64,000 nucleotides of DNA from a marine gamma proteobacterium HTCC2080 (lineage in GTDB: Bacteria; Pseudomonadota; Gammaproteobacteria; Pseudomonadales; Halieaceae). This document shows positions 33,345 through 43,998 of this stretch, one piece after another. The stretch's first letter is position 1. Each line of letters starts with the position of its first letter. The position numbers were made by a program, and so were the translations under genes. The notes beneath the pieces are model-generated. The model saw nothing but the letters and a program-made list of their open reading frames with translations. It did no database searches and was not told the origin of the DNA. The stretch spans positions 1 to 64,000 of the forward strand of contig AAVV01000010.1 of assembly GCA_000169115.1 (NCBI GenBank), written 5' to 3'.

Positions 33345-34037
33345 TCAGTTCGGCGACCGCGCTATTAACCCTTTGCCTGCTGCGAGCTCAACTACGCGAT
33401 CACAGACCGCGTCCACAGACAGCGCGGAGCTATCTATATGAACCGCATCTTCGGCAGCTACCAGCGGCGACGCGGAGCGGTTGATATCACGCTCGTCACG
33501 CTCGTTGATGGAATCCAAAAGGCGCCGCAGGCTAACACTTTCACCTTTCTCGAGCAACTGCGCCTGACGCCGGCTTGCCCTAGCTTCCGGAGACGCGGTC
33601 AGGAAAATTTTGAGCGCTGCACTTGGAAAGACCACGGTACCCATATCTCGTCCGTCAGCCACCAACCCGGGGAATGTCGCAAGCTCGCGCTGACGTTCCA
33701 ACAACGCTCCCCTCACTTTAGCCAATACTGCAACGGCGGAAGCACCACGACTACCATCTTGTGAGCGAATTTGCGTTGTTACGTCTTGATCTGCAAGCCA
33801 GACTGAAACACCCGATGGAGAGGGTGCGAACCGCACATCTAGCGTTTCAGCGACTTCCACAACCCGCGCTTCATCCTGCCAGCTGATATCCCGCAATACA
33901 CATGCATAACCTACGATGCGATAAAGAGCGCCACTATCCAACAAGTGCCAACCCAAAGCTTCGGCCAATTTTGTACTCAAAGTACCCTTACCAGCACCGC
34001 TGGGGCCATCAACACATATCACCGGAGCATTAGTCAT
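33345..34037 (-). CDS. cmk: Cytidylate kinase
   Basis: 230 residues. The P-loop is near the N-terminus, ICVDGPSGAGKGTLSTKLAE, with LLDSGALYRIVGYA next and the catalytic Arg/Asp region VADGRDMGTVVFPSAALKIFLTASPEARASRR, then INERDERDINRSASPL. It phosphorylates CMP and dCMP. Its start codon overlaps the aroA stop by one base (TAATG). The cmk-rpsA pair is standard. Confidence 0.96.
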   Translation of the reverse strand: MTNAPVICVDGPSGAGKGTLSTKLAEALGWHLLDSGALYRIVGYACVLRDISWQDEARVVEVAETLDVRFAPSPSGVSVWLADQDVTTQIRSQDGSRGASAVAVLAKVRGALLERQRELATFPGLVADGRDMGTVVFPSAALKIFLTASPEARASRRQAQLLEKGESVSLRRLLDSINERDERDINRSASPLVAAEDAVHIDSSALSVDAVCDRVVELAAGKGLIARSPN

Positions 34038-35335
34038 TAGCGTGTCTCAAGGCTAAGCCCGGCACTCGATATCAGTTCAGCAAAACCGGGAAACGAGGTG
34101 GCGACGTGGTCACAATCAAGTACCTCAATCGCAGCCGAGGCGCGTAACCCTGCAATAGCAAAGGCCATAGCAATACGGTGATCGTGAAACGTGTTGACTG
34201 AGCCTCCCCCCAATTTTCCGCCCTCAATAACAATGCCATCTGGGGTGGGCTCATTTTTTATCCCAAGGGTGTCCAAGCCCTCGGCCATCGCAGCGATCCG
34301 GTCGCTTTCTTTGACCCGAAGCTCGCTGGCACCGCGCAGTGTCGTCGTGCCAGAAGCACAAGCAGCTGCTATGAAAAGCGCTGGGAACTCATCAATAGCT
34401 AAGGGGACTTCATCTTCCGGAATATCAATTCCGTGAAGCGGCGCATAGCGAACCTGCAAATCAGCTACGGGTTCACCGCCTATTTCCCGTGGGTTAAGGA
34501 CAGAAATATCGGCCCCCATCAGAGTCAAAATATTGAGAACTCCCACGCGGGTCGGATTCATCCCGACGTGCTTAAGGAGAACATCTGACCCCGGGGCGAT
34601 ACTAGCTCCAACAAGTAAAAATGCTGCAGAAGAAACATCCGCCGGTATGTCGATGGAGGTTCCCATCAACCGACCACCACCATCAAGGCCAATTACCCCA
34701 TTCGTAGAATCTACGTCGTAACCAAAACCAATTAACATTCTCTCAGTATGATCTCTCGTTGGTGCTGGCTCGGTAACCGAAGTTCTACCTTTTGCGTACA
34801 AACCTGCTAGCAACACACAAGATTTAACCTGTGCACTGGCTATCGGTAAATCATAGTGAATTCCCTGCAGCGACTGCCCACCCGAGATAAGTAACGGCGG
34901 GCGCCCTTGGGATAGCGAATCAATGCGAGCGCCCATTCTGGACAGCGGGTTAATCACCCTTCCCATGGGCCTTTGCATCAAAGAAGCGTCACCGATCAGC
35001 TCAGAATCAAAATTTTGGCCGGCTAAGATACCTGCAAAAAGCCGCATGCCAGTGCCCGCATTCCCCAAATCTATCGCTTCCTGCGGGGCCATAAGGCCGT
35101 GTAATCCCACCCCACTAATCTTGAGGCTTCCCGCTTCGGGGCCTTCTATAGTCACTCCCATTTGCCGAAAAGCAGCAATAGTCCTCAGGGCATCCTCCCC
35201 TTCAAGGAAACCCGCTACCTCGGTTACTCCTTCTGCCAAAGAGCCTAGCATCACCGATCGGTGAGACATTGACTTATCACCGGGAACACGGTGTTCACCC
35301 GTCAGCTGGCCTCCAGGCTGCACAACAAACCTCAT
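34037..35335 (-). CDS. aroA: 3-phosphoshikimate 1-carboxyvinyltransferase (EPSP synthase)
   Basis: 432 residues. Shikimate-binding GDKSMSHRSVMLGSLAEG is at residues 19-36, LGNAGTGMRLFAGIL (the glyphosate-loop region, here GNAGTGMR) near 92, LPIASAQVKSCVLLAGLYA near 165, and the PEP site ELRVKESDRIAAM and DHRIAMAFAIAGL near the C-terminus. The AGTGMR rather than AGTAMR sequence, plus ASAQVK, suggests the class II type of EPSP synthase (from memory of the classes). It overlaps tyrA in ATGA; in Pseudomonas these two are fused, here they are separate proteins. Confidence 0.95.
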   Translation of the reverse strand: MRFVVQPGGQLTGEHRVPGDKSMSHRSVMLGSLAEGVTEVAGFLEGEDALRTIAAFRQMGVTIEGPEAGSLKISGVGLHGLMAPQEAIDLGNAGTGMRLFAGILAGQNFDSELIGDASLMQRPMGRVINPLSRMGARIDSLSQGRPPLLISGGQSLQGIHYDLPIASAQVKSCVLLAGLYAKGRTSVTEPAPTRDHTERMLIGFGYDVDSTNGVIGLDGGGRLMGTSIDIPADVSSAAFLLVGASIAPGSDVLLKHVGMNPTRVGVLNILTLMGADISVLNPREIGGEPVADLQVRYAPLHGIDIPEDEVPLAIDEFPALFIAAACASGTTTLRGASELRVKESDRIAAMAEGLDTLGIKNEPTPDGIVIEGGKLGGGSVNTFHDHRIAMAFAIAGLRASAAIEVLDCDHVATSFPGFAELISSAGLSLETR

Positions 35336-36270
35336 TCAGCATCCCGTCCTTTATCGGTCTCTTCAGATTCAGATAACTGCTTACCCGCACTTACGTTGAA
35401 AGGGTTCAAAACTGCGTCATGATCACGTCGAACCGTGCGGCAGATCGAAAAATAACGCTCTAGTTGCTCACCCTCACCGCTTGCGATCAGTTCTTTGAGC
35501 ACTGCCAGCTGATCCTCGACAGCCGTCAGGGCATGGATAAGCGATTTTTTATTGGTAAGAGCCACATCACGCCACATTACAGGGTCAGAGGCGGCTATCC
35601 GGGTCATATCACGAAGTGCACCGCCGCCGTGCCGCATGGGGTTTAAACCATCATCGGCCAAAGCCATCGTTAATGCATAAGCGAGCATATGAGGTGAATG
35701 GCTACTCGCGGCAAGCGCAGCGTCATGATCTGCTGCAGACATAATTGTGACACGCGAACCAACGCTCTCCCACATCGCAGTCACCCAATTGAGAGCCTCA
35801 AGGTCTGTGCCAGCGTCTGGGGTCAGAATGGCCTCACGGCCTTCAAAAAGATCGGCTCTGGCAGCCGTCACGCCGCTGTTTTCTGAACCAGCTATAGGAT
35901 GCCCTGGAACAAAGCGTGGATAGCTCTCGGCCATCTGATCAATAACCCAGCCCTTCATACTGGCTAAGTCTGTGACAATAGGGGTCTCTCCTAGGGCTCG
36001 TAATCGGCTTGGTAAGTCAGCTAACAGCTCTCCCGTGGAAATAGGCGGCGCACCAATGATAAGGACATCAGCCCCAGCAACTGCGCGGCTCAGATCGAGG
36101 TCATAATCGTCGATCACGCCCAGCGCCAAGCCTCGCTCAAGACTGGGAGCTCGCGGGCCCCAAGCACCGATACGGCCCATCCAACCAGCACGCTTGAGGG
36201 CAAGCGCCAAGGATCCCGAGATTAAACCCAGTCCTAAAAAGACAACCCTCGCAGTATTTATAGGCGCCAT
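35332..36270 (-). CDS. tyrA: Prephenate/arogenate dehydrogenase
   Basis: 312 residues. The NAD-binding motif VVFLGLGLISGSLALALKRAG is at the N-terminus; VTDLASMKGWVIDQM, FVPGHPIAGSENSGV (with His in the GHP motif) and the helical C-terminal domain with ALAASSHSPHMLAYAL are all typical for the TyrA dehydrogenase domain. It makes 4-hydroxyphenylpyruvate or tyrosine. It lies 12 nt after pheA; the hisC-type aminotransferase gene that stands between them in Pseudomonas is missing here. Confidence 0.93.
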   Translation of the reverse strand: MAPINTARVVFLGLGLISGSLALALKRAGWMGRIGAWGPRAPSLERGLALGVIDDYDLDLSRAVAGADVLIIGAPPISTGELLADLPSRLRALGETPIVTDLASMKGWVIDQMAESYPRFVPGHPIAGSENSGVTAARADLFEGREAILTPDAGTDLEALNWVTAMWESVGSRVTIMSAADHDAALAASSHSPHMLAYALTMALADDGLNPMRHGGGALRDMTRIAASDPVMWRDVALTNKKSLIHALTAVEDQLAVLKELIASGEGEQLERYFSICRTVRRDHDAVLNPFNVSAGKQLSESEETDKGRDAE

Positions 36271-36282
36271 GGAATCAGGGCG

Positions 36283-37386
36283 CTAGATCGGTGCGCAAGG
36301 GTAAGAGCCTAGCCGTTTAAGCATAATCGACTGCTCTTCGAGCTCGTTCATTATTTGATCAACGATTTGATCCTCGAGATGGCCCTCAAATTCGATATAA
36401 AAAACATAAGTCCACTTTTCGGTTTTTGAAGGTCTAGAGTCGATACGTGTCAAGCTGATACCGGCATCTTCAAAAGGTCGCAGCAAATTGAGCAAGGCTC
36501 CCGGCCTATTGCGACTTGCAATAATGACTGACGTTTTATCCTTGCCACTCTCGGGTACAAAGTCCCGACCCAAAACCAAAAATCGGGTTGTATTACTCGC
36601 GTAATCTTGAATGGATACCTCGCGCTTTTCTAAGGTATACATTTCAGCAGCGATATCCCCAGCTATTGCCGCAACACCCATCTCAAACTGTGCGCGCCGA
36701 GCCGCTTCACCATTGCTGGCGACCGGTTCCAGTGGCACTTGCGGTAGATGGGTTTCTAACCAAGTTCGGCATTGAGCAAGCGCTTGTGGATGGCCACAGA
36801 TTTTGCCAATTTCAGCGTTGCCCGTAGCTTGACCCACAAATAAATGGTGGACGACAGGCAACTCGACTTCCCCCACGATATGTAGGGGTGACTCTAGGAA
36901 GCAATCTAGAGTTTGGCCAATCATTCCCTCAGTAGAATTCTCTACGGGAACCACTCCAAAATCGCAGCGGCGCTCTTCAACCTCTCTAAACACCGCTTGA
37001 ATTGAAGACTGAGCGTGGGGCAACGCAGATTGACCAAAGTGTTTTCGGGCTGCGGCCTGAGTATAAGTCCCTACTGGGCCCAAAAAGGCTACTGAAAGGG
37101 GCTTCTCAAGGGCCAAACAGCTGGACATGATTTCACGAAAAATGCGGGCCATATAGTCACCTGGCAAGGGCCCTGGGTTCCTATCTTGAATAGCGCGAAG
37201 CACCTGCGCTTCACGTTCAGGACGATAAAACATGGGTGACGCTTGGGTATCTGACTGCACAGCAGCAAGCTTTATCTCAGCTACTTCCTGGGCACAGCGC
37301 GCACGGTCACTAATCAGCGCCAGTAACTGCCCATCGATAGCATCGATACGAGCCCGGATGGTTTCAAGTTGCTCGTCAGTCGCCAT
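36283..37386 (-). CDS. pheA: Bifunctional chorismate mutase / prephenate dehydratase (P-protein)
   Basis: 367 residues. An AroQ-type chorismate mutase domain (about 1-95, LETIRARIDAIDGQLLALISDRARCAQEVAEIK region) is followed by the prephenate dehydratase domain (VAFLGPVGTYTQAAARKHFG, VVPVENSTEGMIGQTLD, NTTRFLVLG) and a C-terminal ACT domain (GALLNLLRPFEDAGISLTRI then DSRPS) for feedback by phenylalanine. It converts chorismate to phenylpyruvate. It starts 3 nt after the serC stop. Confidence 0.96.
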   Translation of the reverse strand: MATDEQLETIRARIDAIDGQLLALISDRARCAQEVAEIKLAAVQSDTQASPMFYRPEREAQVLRAIQDRNPGPLPGDYMARIFREIMSSCLALEKPLSVAFLGPVGTYTQAAARKHFGQSALPHAQSSIQAVFREVEERRCDFGVVPVENSTEGMIGQTLDCFLESPLHIVGEVELPVVHHLFVGQATGNAEIGKICGHPQALAQCRTWLETHLPQVPLEPVASNGEAARRAQFEMGVAAIAGDIAAEMYTLEKREVSIQDYASNTTRFLVLGRDFVPESGKDKTSVIIASRNRPGALLNLLRPFEDAGISLTRIDSRPSKTEKWTYVFYIEFEGHLEDQIVDQIMNELEEQSIMLKRLGSYPCAPI

Positions 37387-37389
37387 AGT

Positions 37390-38466
37390 TCAACCGTAAC
37401 GTTGCTCAAACTCAGACATGAAATTGCACAGTGCCTCGACCGCCGTCTCAGGAACGGCGTTGTAAATACTTGCGCGCATACCGCCCACCGAACGATGCCC
37501 TTTAAGATTAGTGAGCCCTGCCTGTTCGGCTTCCTCAAGAAAAACCTTATCTAGAGCAGAGTCTGCGAGTGTAAAGGGCACGTTCATCCAAGACCGCGCC
37601 GATTCGCTGACTGGATTACTAAAGAAACCTGAGTTATCAATTTGGCCATAGAGGCGCGCCGCTTTTCGCGCATTGATGTCACCCATAACCTCCAGACCGC
37701 CCATTGACTCGAGCCATTCAAAAACCAGCCCCGTCAAATAAACCGCAAAAGTTGGCGGCGTGTTGTACATCGAGCCATTTGCAGCAGCAGTATCCCAATT
37801 GAGCATCGCGGGGCAACTGGGTCTCGCCTGGCCGAGTAGATCCTTCCGAACCATGACTAACGCCAATCCAGCAGGGCCAATATTTTTTTGGGCACCCGCA
37901 TAAATAACACCGAATTGAGTGACATCTATGGGACGCGACAATAATGTCGATGACATGTCGGCAACAAGGGGAGATTCAACCGCAGGAATAGCCGAAAACT
38001 CTAGCCCACCAATAGTTTCATTAGGGCAGTAATGAACGTAGCGCCCTTCCGAGAACGACCAATCATCGCGACTGGGAATAGACATAAAGTTGTCTACGCT
38101 GCCATCTGCGACGCAGTGGGCATTGACGAAGCGCTTGCCTTCGGCAAACGCTTTTTTCGACCACTGCCCCGTAACGAGGTAATCGGCACTGTCGGCTTCT
38201 GAGCTCAAGTTGAGTGGTACCGCGGCAAACTGCTGGCTCGCACCGCCCTGCTGAAACAAAACCGCGTACTCATCGGGCACCTCCAGCAAACGCCTTAACC
38301 GGCTTTCTGCCTGCTCCATGACGTCGACAAAAGCTTTGCTGCGATGACTGAGCTCCATGACCGAGGCGCCTTGCCCCTGCCACTCAAGCATTTCTTCTTG
38401 GGCTCTTTTTAAGACCGCTTCAGGTAGGGCGGCGGGACCAGCGCAAAAATTATGTACTCGAGACAC
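37390..38466 (-). CDS. serC: Phosphoserine aminotransferase
   Basis: 358 residues, GTG start at 38466 with GGAGAG ahead. NFCAGPAALP is at the N-terminus, FQQGGASQQFA (phosphate cup) near 75, and the PLP-binding Lys lies in VIYAGAQKNIGPAGLALV near 195. SerC serves serine and, through erythronate-4-phosphate, pyridoxal-phosphate synthesis, a link with the PdxJ at 51024. It stands directly between gyrA and pheA as in Pseudomonas. Confidence 0.96.
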   Translation of the reverse strand: MSRVHNFCAGPAALPEAVLKRAQEEMLEWQGQGASVMELSHRSKAFVDVMEQAESRLRRLLEVPDEYAVLFQQGGASQQFAAVPLNLSSEADSADYLVTGQWSKKAFAEGKRFVNAHCVADGSVDNFMSIPSRDDWSFSEGRYVHYCPNETIGGLEFSAIPAVESPLVADMSSTLLSRPIDVTQFGVIYAGAQKNIGPAGLALVMVRKDLLGQARPSCPAMLNWDTAAANGSMYNTPPTFAVYLTGLVFEWLESMGGLEVMGDINARKAARLYGQIDNSGFFSNPVSESARSWMNVPFTLADSALDKVFLEEAEQAGLTNLKGHRSVGGMRASIYNAVPETAVEALCNFMSEFEQRYG

Positions 38467-38469
38467 GAT

Positions 38470-41100
38470 TCAAGACTCTCCGATATCTCCGTTGGCCTCT
38501 GGCACCCCTGATTCTGGGGAACCAACAGTTTCGGCCGATTCTGCCTCTGGCACCGCATCGTCGTCTTCAACAATTCGGCTCAAACGCACTAGCTTTTCAT
38601 CTTCACGAGTTTTTATAACGCGAACACCCTGAGTATTTCGGCCTAGGGTTGAAATTTCTTCAACCCGCGTTCTAACAGCGGTCCCTTGATCCGAGATCAA
38701 CATAATCTCATCGCCCGTGGAAACTTGAACGGCACCCACCAGAGGACCATTTTTAGCGGTCGTCGCCATCGCAATGACGCCCTTAGTTCCTCGACCCTTA
38801 CAGGGAAACTCCTCTGTGTCTGTACGTTTGCCGTAACCTTTTTCGCTGACCGTCAAAATCGTGCTGTCTGCTTGGGGAACGATAAGTGATATCAGGCGGT
38901 GTTCATCGCCTAACTTAATGCCCCTGACACCCCTTGCTGTACGCCCCATCGCGCGAACAGCCTGCTCTTGGAATCTGACAGCCTTACCTTCACTAGACAG
39001 CAACATGACATCGCAACTGCCGTCGGTAACGGCAGTACCCACCAGCCAATCATCGGCCTCAAGCTCCAAAGCCCGCAAACCTACGCTGCGCTGCCGAGCA
39101 AATTGCTGCATGTCAGTTTTCTTAACAATGCCCCGTGCTGTGGCCATGAAAATGAAATGCCCCTCCTCATAGCCCTCAACTGGCAAGATCGAAGTAATGC
39201 GCTCACCTTCATCAAGGGGTAACAAGTTGACCATAGGCCGGCCCCGGGCATTGCGGCTTGCCAGAGGGATATGGAAGACCTTTAGCCAATACACTTTGCC
39301 AAGATCTGAGAAGCACAAAATAGTCGCGTGCGTGCTTGCGATAAGTAAATGCTCTACAAAGTCCTCATCTTTAACCGCCGTTGCTGATCGCCCTGTGCCG
39401 CCCCGGCGTTGCGCTTGATAATCTGACAGCGATTGGGTTTTTGCATAGCCGCCGTGGGATATCGTCACCACGCGGTCTTCCTCCGTAATCAAATCCTCAA
39501 CGCTTAGGTCGTGGGTGGAATCCGTGATCTCAGTAAGTCGATCGTCACCGAACTCCTCAACCAGCTCCTTGAGCTCATCTCGGATCACCTGACGCAAACG
39601 ATCTGGGTCTTGCAGAATTTCGAGGTACCCTGCAATTTCCACCAGTTTGTCCGAGTATTCCTGCAATAGCTTTTCATGCTCTAAACCAGTCAAGCGGTGC
39701 AGTCGCAGCTCCAAAATAGCCTGAGCTTGCGCAGGGGACAAAAAGTATTCGCTTCCGTGCAACCCAAATTCTTTCGGCAGGTCGTCGGGGCGACAAGCGT
39801 CTTCACCCGCACGCTCAAGCATGCCGGTGACTTCTCCAGACTGCCAGGGCTTAGCGACCAAACCTGCTTTAGCATCGGCCGGCGTGGGCGACGTTTTAAT
39901 AAGCTCGATAATTTCGTCAATATTAACCAGCGCTATGGCAAGTCCCTCGAGCACATGACCGCGCTCGCGGGCTTTGCGTAACAAATACACCGTTCTCCGC
40001 GTTACGACCTCGCGCCGATGGCGAACAAACGCCTCAATCATCTCAAGCAAATTCAGAGTACGTGGCTGCCCGTCTACCAGGGCCACCATGTTGATCCCGA
40101 CGACCGATTGCAGCTGTGTTTGAGCATACAAGTTGTTCAGGACGACATCGCCCATTTCACCCCGACGCAACTCAATAACGACCCGCAGACCATCTTTGTC
40201 TGATTCGTCTCGCAGCTCGGTAATACCTTCTAGCTTCTTCTCTTTGACCAGCTCTGCGATGCGCTCGATTAAGCGCGCCTTATTCAGCTGGTATGGAATT
40301 TCGTGGATAATAATCGTGTCTTTACCGCGACTCTCATCGGTAATAACTTCAGCACGCGCCCGAACATAAATGCGTCCGCGCCCTGTGCGATAAGCCTGAA
40401 CAATACCGGCGCGCCCATTAATAATGGCTCCGGTGGGAAAGTCGGGTCCCGGGATATATTCCATCAACCCATCGACGTCTATCTCAGGGTTATCGATAAA
40501 CGCCAAACAGCCCGCTACGACTTCCCTAAGGTTATGAGGCGGGATGTTTGTTGCCATTCCCACGGCAATGCCTGAGGAGCCATTGATAAGCAGGTTTGGA
40601 GCTCTAGTGGGTAATACCACCGGAATTTGCTCAGAACCGTCGTAATTATCGACAAAGTCGACCGTTTCTTTGTCAAGATCTGCAAGCAGGGCGTGGGCTA
40701 ACTTGCTCATGCGGATCTCGGTGTAACGCATAGCGGCGGCAGAGTCACCGTCTATCGAGCCAAAATTTCCTTGTCCGTCCACCAGGGTGTAACGCAGTGA
40801 AAAGTCCTGCGCCATACGCACAATGGTGTCGTACACGGCGGAATCTCCGTGCGGGTGGTACTTACCGATCACGTCGCCAACGATTCTGGCCGACTTCTTA
40901 TAAGCCTTATTCCAGTCGTTATTGAGCTCATTCATCGCGAAGAGCACCCGCCTGTGCACGGGTTTCAAGCCATCACGCACGTCCGGCAATGCTCGCCCGA
41001 CAATGACGCTCATGGCGTACTCCATGTACGACTGCTTGAGCTCGTCTTCGATATTTACGGGAAGCACTTCCCGTGCGATTTCCTTGGGTGTCTCTGCCAT
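38470..41100 (-). CDS. gyrA: DNA gyrase subunit A
   Basis: 876 residues. The N-terminal breakage-reunion domain has the active-site Tyr126 in [11 protein letters not shown], and the quinolone-resistance region reads [20 protein letters not shown] with Ser87 and Asp91 (the wild-type residues of E. coli positions 83 and 87), so no resistance change is seen. The GyrA box QRRGGTG is present at about 570, followed by the six-bladed beta-pinwheel and a short acidic tail. It is the first gene of the minus-strand serC-pheA-tyrA-aroA block. Confidence 0.98.
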   Translation of the reverse strand: MAETPKEIAREVLPVNIEDELKQSYMEYAMSVIVGRALPDVRDGLKPVHRRVLFAMNELNNDWNKAYKKSARIVGDVIGKYHPHGDSAVYDTIVRMAQDFSLRYTLVDGQGNFGSIDGDSAAAMRYTEIRMSKLAHALLADLDKETVDFVDNYDGSEQIPVVLPTRAPNLLINGSSGIAVGMATNIPPHNLREVVAGCLAFIDNPEIDVDGLMEYIPGPDFPTGAIINGRAGIVQAYRTGRGRIYVRARAEVITDESRGKDTIIIHEIPYQLNKARLIERIAELVKEKKLEGITELRDESDKDGLRVVIELRRGEMGDVVLNNLYAQTQLQSVVGINMVALVDGQPRTLNLLEMIEAFVRHRREVVTRRTVYLLRKARERGHVLEGLAIALVNIDEIIELIKTSPTPADAKAGLVAKPWQSGEVTGMLERAGEDACRPDDLPKEFGLHGSEYFLSPAQAQAILELRLHRLTGLEHEKLLQEYSDKLVEIAGYLEILQDPDRLRQVIRDELKELVEEFGDDRLTEITDSTHDLSVEDLITEEDRVVTISHGGYAKTQSLSDYQAQRRGGTGRSATAVKDEDFVEHLLIASTHATILCFSDLGKVYWLKVFHIPLASRNARGRPMVNLLPLDEGERITSILPVEGYEEGHFIFMATARGIVKKTDMQQFARQRSVGLRALELEADDWLVGTAVTDGSCDVMLLSSEGKAVRFQEQAVRAMGRTARGVRGIKLGDEHRLISLIVPQADSTILTVSEKGYGKRTDTEEFPCKGRGTKGVIAMATTAKNGPLVGAVQVSTGDEIMLISDQGTAVRTRVEEISTLGRNTQGVRVIKTREDEKLVRLSRIVEDDDAVPEAESAETVGSPESGVPEANGDIGES

Positions 41101-41232
41101 TAGAACTGCTTTGTCTGATCGGGGGAGTTATCAGCACCGCTGATGCACCACAGCATATCAAATTCAGGCCTCTGGGGCCATCTTCCCCATCCATACCGGG
41201 CACGGCGACAAGCCACCGGTTATACTCCGGTC

Positions 41233-42600
41233 ATGAACGCTACAAACCCATCCTCTGTCGCTGATCTCATTATCCATCCTGAATGGATTGTTCCCGTGGT
41301 GCCTAGGGGACAAGTTCTCACCAACCATAGCGTTGTCGTCACGGATGGCTGCATTACCGGCATTGTTCCCAGCAACGAAGGACAGCGAATTCAGGCTATC
41401 GAGCATCTAAATTTGCCCTCCCAAGCCCTCTTACCGGGGCTCGTCAATGCTCACGGTCACAGTGCCATGACTTTGTTGCGAGGAATTGCAGACGACGCCC
41501 CGTTGCGCACCTGGTTACAGGACCATATCTGGCCTTTGGAGGCTGCTTTCGTTTCTGAGACCTTCGTTCGCGATGGAACTGATCTCGCACTCCTTGAATT
41601 AGTCATGGGCGGAACTACAACATTCAGTGACATGTATTTTTTCCCTGATGTAACCGCGCAGCGAATAGACCTGGCAGGACTAAGAGCGCAATTGGTCTTC
41701 CCAGTCCTTGACGTCGCCACCGCGTGGGCTACTGATGGCGAGGCTTGCCTAAAAAAAGGGCTTGCACTGCGCGATGAATATCGAGACCACGCCTTGATTC
41801 AGATAGGTATCGGTGCACATTCCACCTATAGCGTGCCAGAAACCACTCTGCGTAAAATCGCGACATTGCTCAATGAACTGGATGCTCCGCTGCAAATTCA
41901 CCTGCACGAAACCCAAGCAGAGATCACTGGGGCACTCGACACCCATGGCGAACGTCCCATCAGCTTTTTAAATCGCCTCGGTTTGCTGGGACCACGAACA
42001 CAATGTGTTCACATGACAGCGCTGACCGATGAGGATATTGACCTATTACGCAGTAGCAACAGCCATGTCATTCACTGTCCGCGATCTAATATGAAGCTGG
42101 CCTCAGGCGTTAGTCCGGTAGACCGACTTTTAAAAGCAGGGGTAAACGTCGCTTTGGGCACGGACGGCGCCGCCAGCAACAACCGCCTGAGCATGCTGGG
42201 AGAGCTGCAAATGGCCGCCTTATTGGCCAAACTTGAATCCCTAGAGGCAACCGCCCTTTCAGCGACTGCGGCGTTGGAAGTCGCTACTTTAGGTGGAGCA
42301 CGGGCACTGGGAATTGAAGCGACTGTTGGCTCAATAGAGACCGGCAAAGCCGCTGATTTGATTGCGCTTGATTTGAGCCAACCCCATACCCAACCACTCA
42401 ACAACATAGTTTCACAGATCGTTTATGCCAGTAATGGCACGGAATTAACGCACAGCTGGGTAGCGGGACAGCCGTTGGTCCGTGATGGCAAGCCCCTTAC
42501 ACTGGCGCCAGCTGAGATCTCAGCACGTGCCGCTCGCTGGCCCGAAAAATTCAAGGCCCATAAGGCCTCTATTGATCCAACTGGAAATCACCTTTCATGA
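41233..42600 (+). CDS. mtaD: S-adenosylhomocysteine/5'-methylthioadenosine deaminase (TRZ/ATZ amidohydrolase)
   Basis: 455 residues from the ATG at 41233; the frame is open further up without similarity. Metal-binding amidohydrolase motifs: [17 protein letters not shown] (HxH), [11 protein letters not shown], a third His in [17 protein letters not shown], and the Asp in [12 protein letters not shown]. In Pseudomonas the gene at this place (between gyrA side and ubiG) is MtaD, deaminating methylthioadenosine/SAH. It overlaps ubiG in ATGA. Confidence 0.92.
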   Translation: MNATNPSSVADLIIHPEWIVPVVPRGQVLTNHSVVVTDGCITGIVPSNEGQRIQAIEHLNLPSQALLPGLVNAHGHSAMTLLRGIADDAPLRTWLQDHIWPLEAAFVSETFVRDGTDLALLELVMGGTTTFSDMYFFPDVTAQRIDLAGLRAQLVFPVLDVATAWATDGEACLKKGLALRDEYRDHALIQIGIGAHSTYSVPETTLRKIATLLNELDAPLQIHLHETQAEITGALDTHGERPISFLNRLGLLGPRTQCVHMTALTDEDIDLLRSSNSHVIHCPRSNMKLASGVSPVDRLLKAGVNVALGTDGAASNNRLSMLGELQMAALLAKLESLEATALSATAALEVATLGGARALGIEATVGSIETGKAADLIALDLSQPHTQPLNNIVSQIVYASNGTELTHSWVAGQPLVRDGKPLTLAPAEISARAARWPEKFKAHKASIDPTGNHLS

Positions 42601-43316
42601 CCACACCACCCAATGTTGATCCGGCAGAAATCGCGAAATTTGAAGCCCTAGCAGCGCGCTGGTGGGATCCCAACTCTGAGTTCAAGCCTCTTCACGAGAT
42701 TAACCCCCTAAGAGCTGGCTGGATTGATGAGCACTCTAATGTCGCCGGAAAGAACTTGCTCGACGTGGGTTGCGGTGGCGGCTTGCTAACAGAGGCCATG
42801 GCGTGGCGTGGCGCCAAAGCAGTCAAAGGCGTTGATATGGGGGAGGCGCCCTTGAGTGTAGCGCGCCTCCATCAACTCGAGAGCGGCTTAAACATCGACT
42901 ACGAAAAGATCACCGCTGAGCAGCTGGCAGAACGTGGAGGCGCAGCTTATGACGTTGTGACATGTCTTGAAATGTTGGAGCATGTGCCCGATCCTAGCGC
43001 CGTTATTCAGGCCTGCGCAGATTTAGCGCAACCCGGCGCCGATCTATACTTTTCCACAATCAATCGAAACCCTAAGGCGTTTGCCTTTGCCATCGTTGGG
43101 GCAGAATACATTCTGAATCTGCTGCCCAAAGGCACCCACGATTACAGCAAATTTATTAAACCTTCAGAATTAGCCAACTGGGTTCGCCAAGCGGGCCTCA
43201 CTCTCACTAACATGTGCGGGCTTACCTACAACCCTCTCACCCAGCATTATCGCCTGCACCCACGCGATGTGTCGGTCAACTATATGGTTAGGGCGACCAA
43301 GCCAAAGGCACCCTAA
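42597..43316 (+). CDS. ubiG: Ubiquinone biosynthesis O-methyltransferase
   Basis: 239 residues. SAM motif I is [20 protein letters not shown], motif II around [15 protein letters not shown], and [20 protein letters not shown] near the N-terminus is the UbiG family signature. It carries out both O-methylations in ubiquinone synthesis at the inner membrane. Neighbours mtaD and mupP are those of Pseudomonas; MtaD and UbiG are linked by SAH removal. Confidence 0.96.
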   Translation: MTTPPNVDPAEIAKFEALAARWWDPNSEFKPLHEINPLRAGWIDEHSNVAGKNLLDVGCGGGLLTEAMAWRGAKAVKGVDMGEAPLSVARLHQLESGLNIDYEKITAEQLAERGGAAYDVVTCLEMLEHVPDPSAVIQACADLAQPGADLYFSTINRNPKAFAFAIVGAEYILNLLPKGTHDYSKFIKPSELANWVRQAGLTLTNMCGLTYNPLTQHYRLHPRDVSVNYMVRATKPKAP

Positions 43317-43320
43317 ACAA

Positions 43321-43998
43321 ATGCCTTCACACAACAAACCTGAGGCAGTGCTTTTTGACCTCGATGGCACTCTGGTTGACACCGCCAGTGAATTTGTCAC
43401 AGTAGTTCAGCAGATGCGACGAGCTCGAAACCTAGAAGAACTCGCGGACCAAAGCATCCAGTCTGTGGTCTCTGACGGCGCCGCAGGCTTGATTGAATTA
43501 GCCTTTAATTGCACCCCCGAGATGCCCGGTTTTGACGAGCTTCGCGATGAATTTCTAAACGCTTATGAGGATCAACTTGGCAGCTCGGCGCAGCCCTACG
43601 AGGGTTTGAGAGTGTTCTTGCAAGAACTCAGTCTTCAACATATTCCATGGGGTGTGGTAACCAACAAAATGCGTCGTTTTGCAGAACCACTGATGACGGC
43701 CATGGCGTTTGCCCCACCCGCCGACGCCTTGGTAACACCTTGCGAAGTAACACAACCCAAACCCCATCCTGAGGCTATCTTACGCTGTTGCTCCCTACTT
43801 AAATGTGAGGCTCATCGTGCTATTTACGTCGGCGATCACAAAAGAGATATTGAAGCGGGTCAGCGCGCGGGCTGCTACACCATTGCAGCTGCCTACGGTT
43901 ATTTAGGCGCCGGAGAAGACCCTCGGTCCTGGGAGGCAGACAAAACCGTCTCGTCTAGTCTTGAACTCACCACCTTTATCAGGCAATTAATTCAATGA
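43321..43998 (+). CDS. mupP: N-acetylmuramic acid 6-phosphate phosphatase, HAD family (MupP)
   Basis: 225 residues from the ATG at 43321, 4 nt after the ubiG stop. HAD motifs: VLFDLDGTLVDTASEF (nucleophile Asp), VVTNKMRRF (motif II), Lys in PKPHPEAI and YVGDHKRDIEAGQRAGC (motif IV). Position between ubiG and yciK is that of Pseudomonas MupP of the cell-wall recycling route; by sequence alone it could be called a phosphoglycolate phosphatase. Confidence 0.88.
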   Translation: MPSHNKPEAVLFDLDGTLVDTASEFVTVVQQMRRARNLEELADQSIQSVVSDGAAGLIELAFNCTPEMPGFDELRDEFLNAYEDQLGSSAQPYEGLRVFLQELSLQHIPWGVVTNKMRRFAEPLMTAMAFAPPADALVTPCEVTQPKPHPEAILRCCSLLKCEAHRAIYVGDHKRDIEAGQRAGCYTIAAAYGYLGAGEDPRSWEADKTVSSSLELTTFIRQLIQ

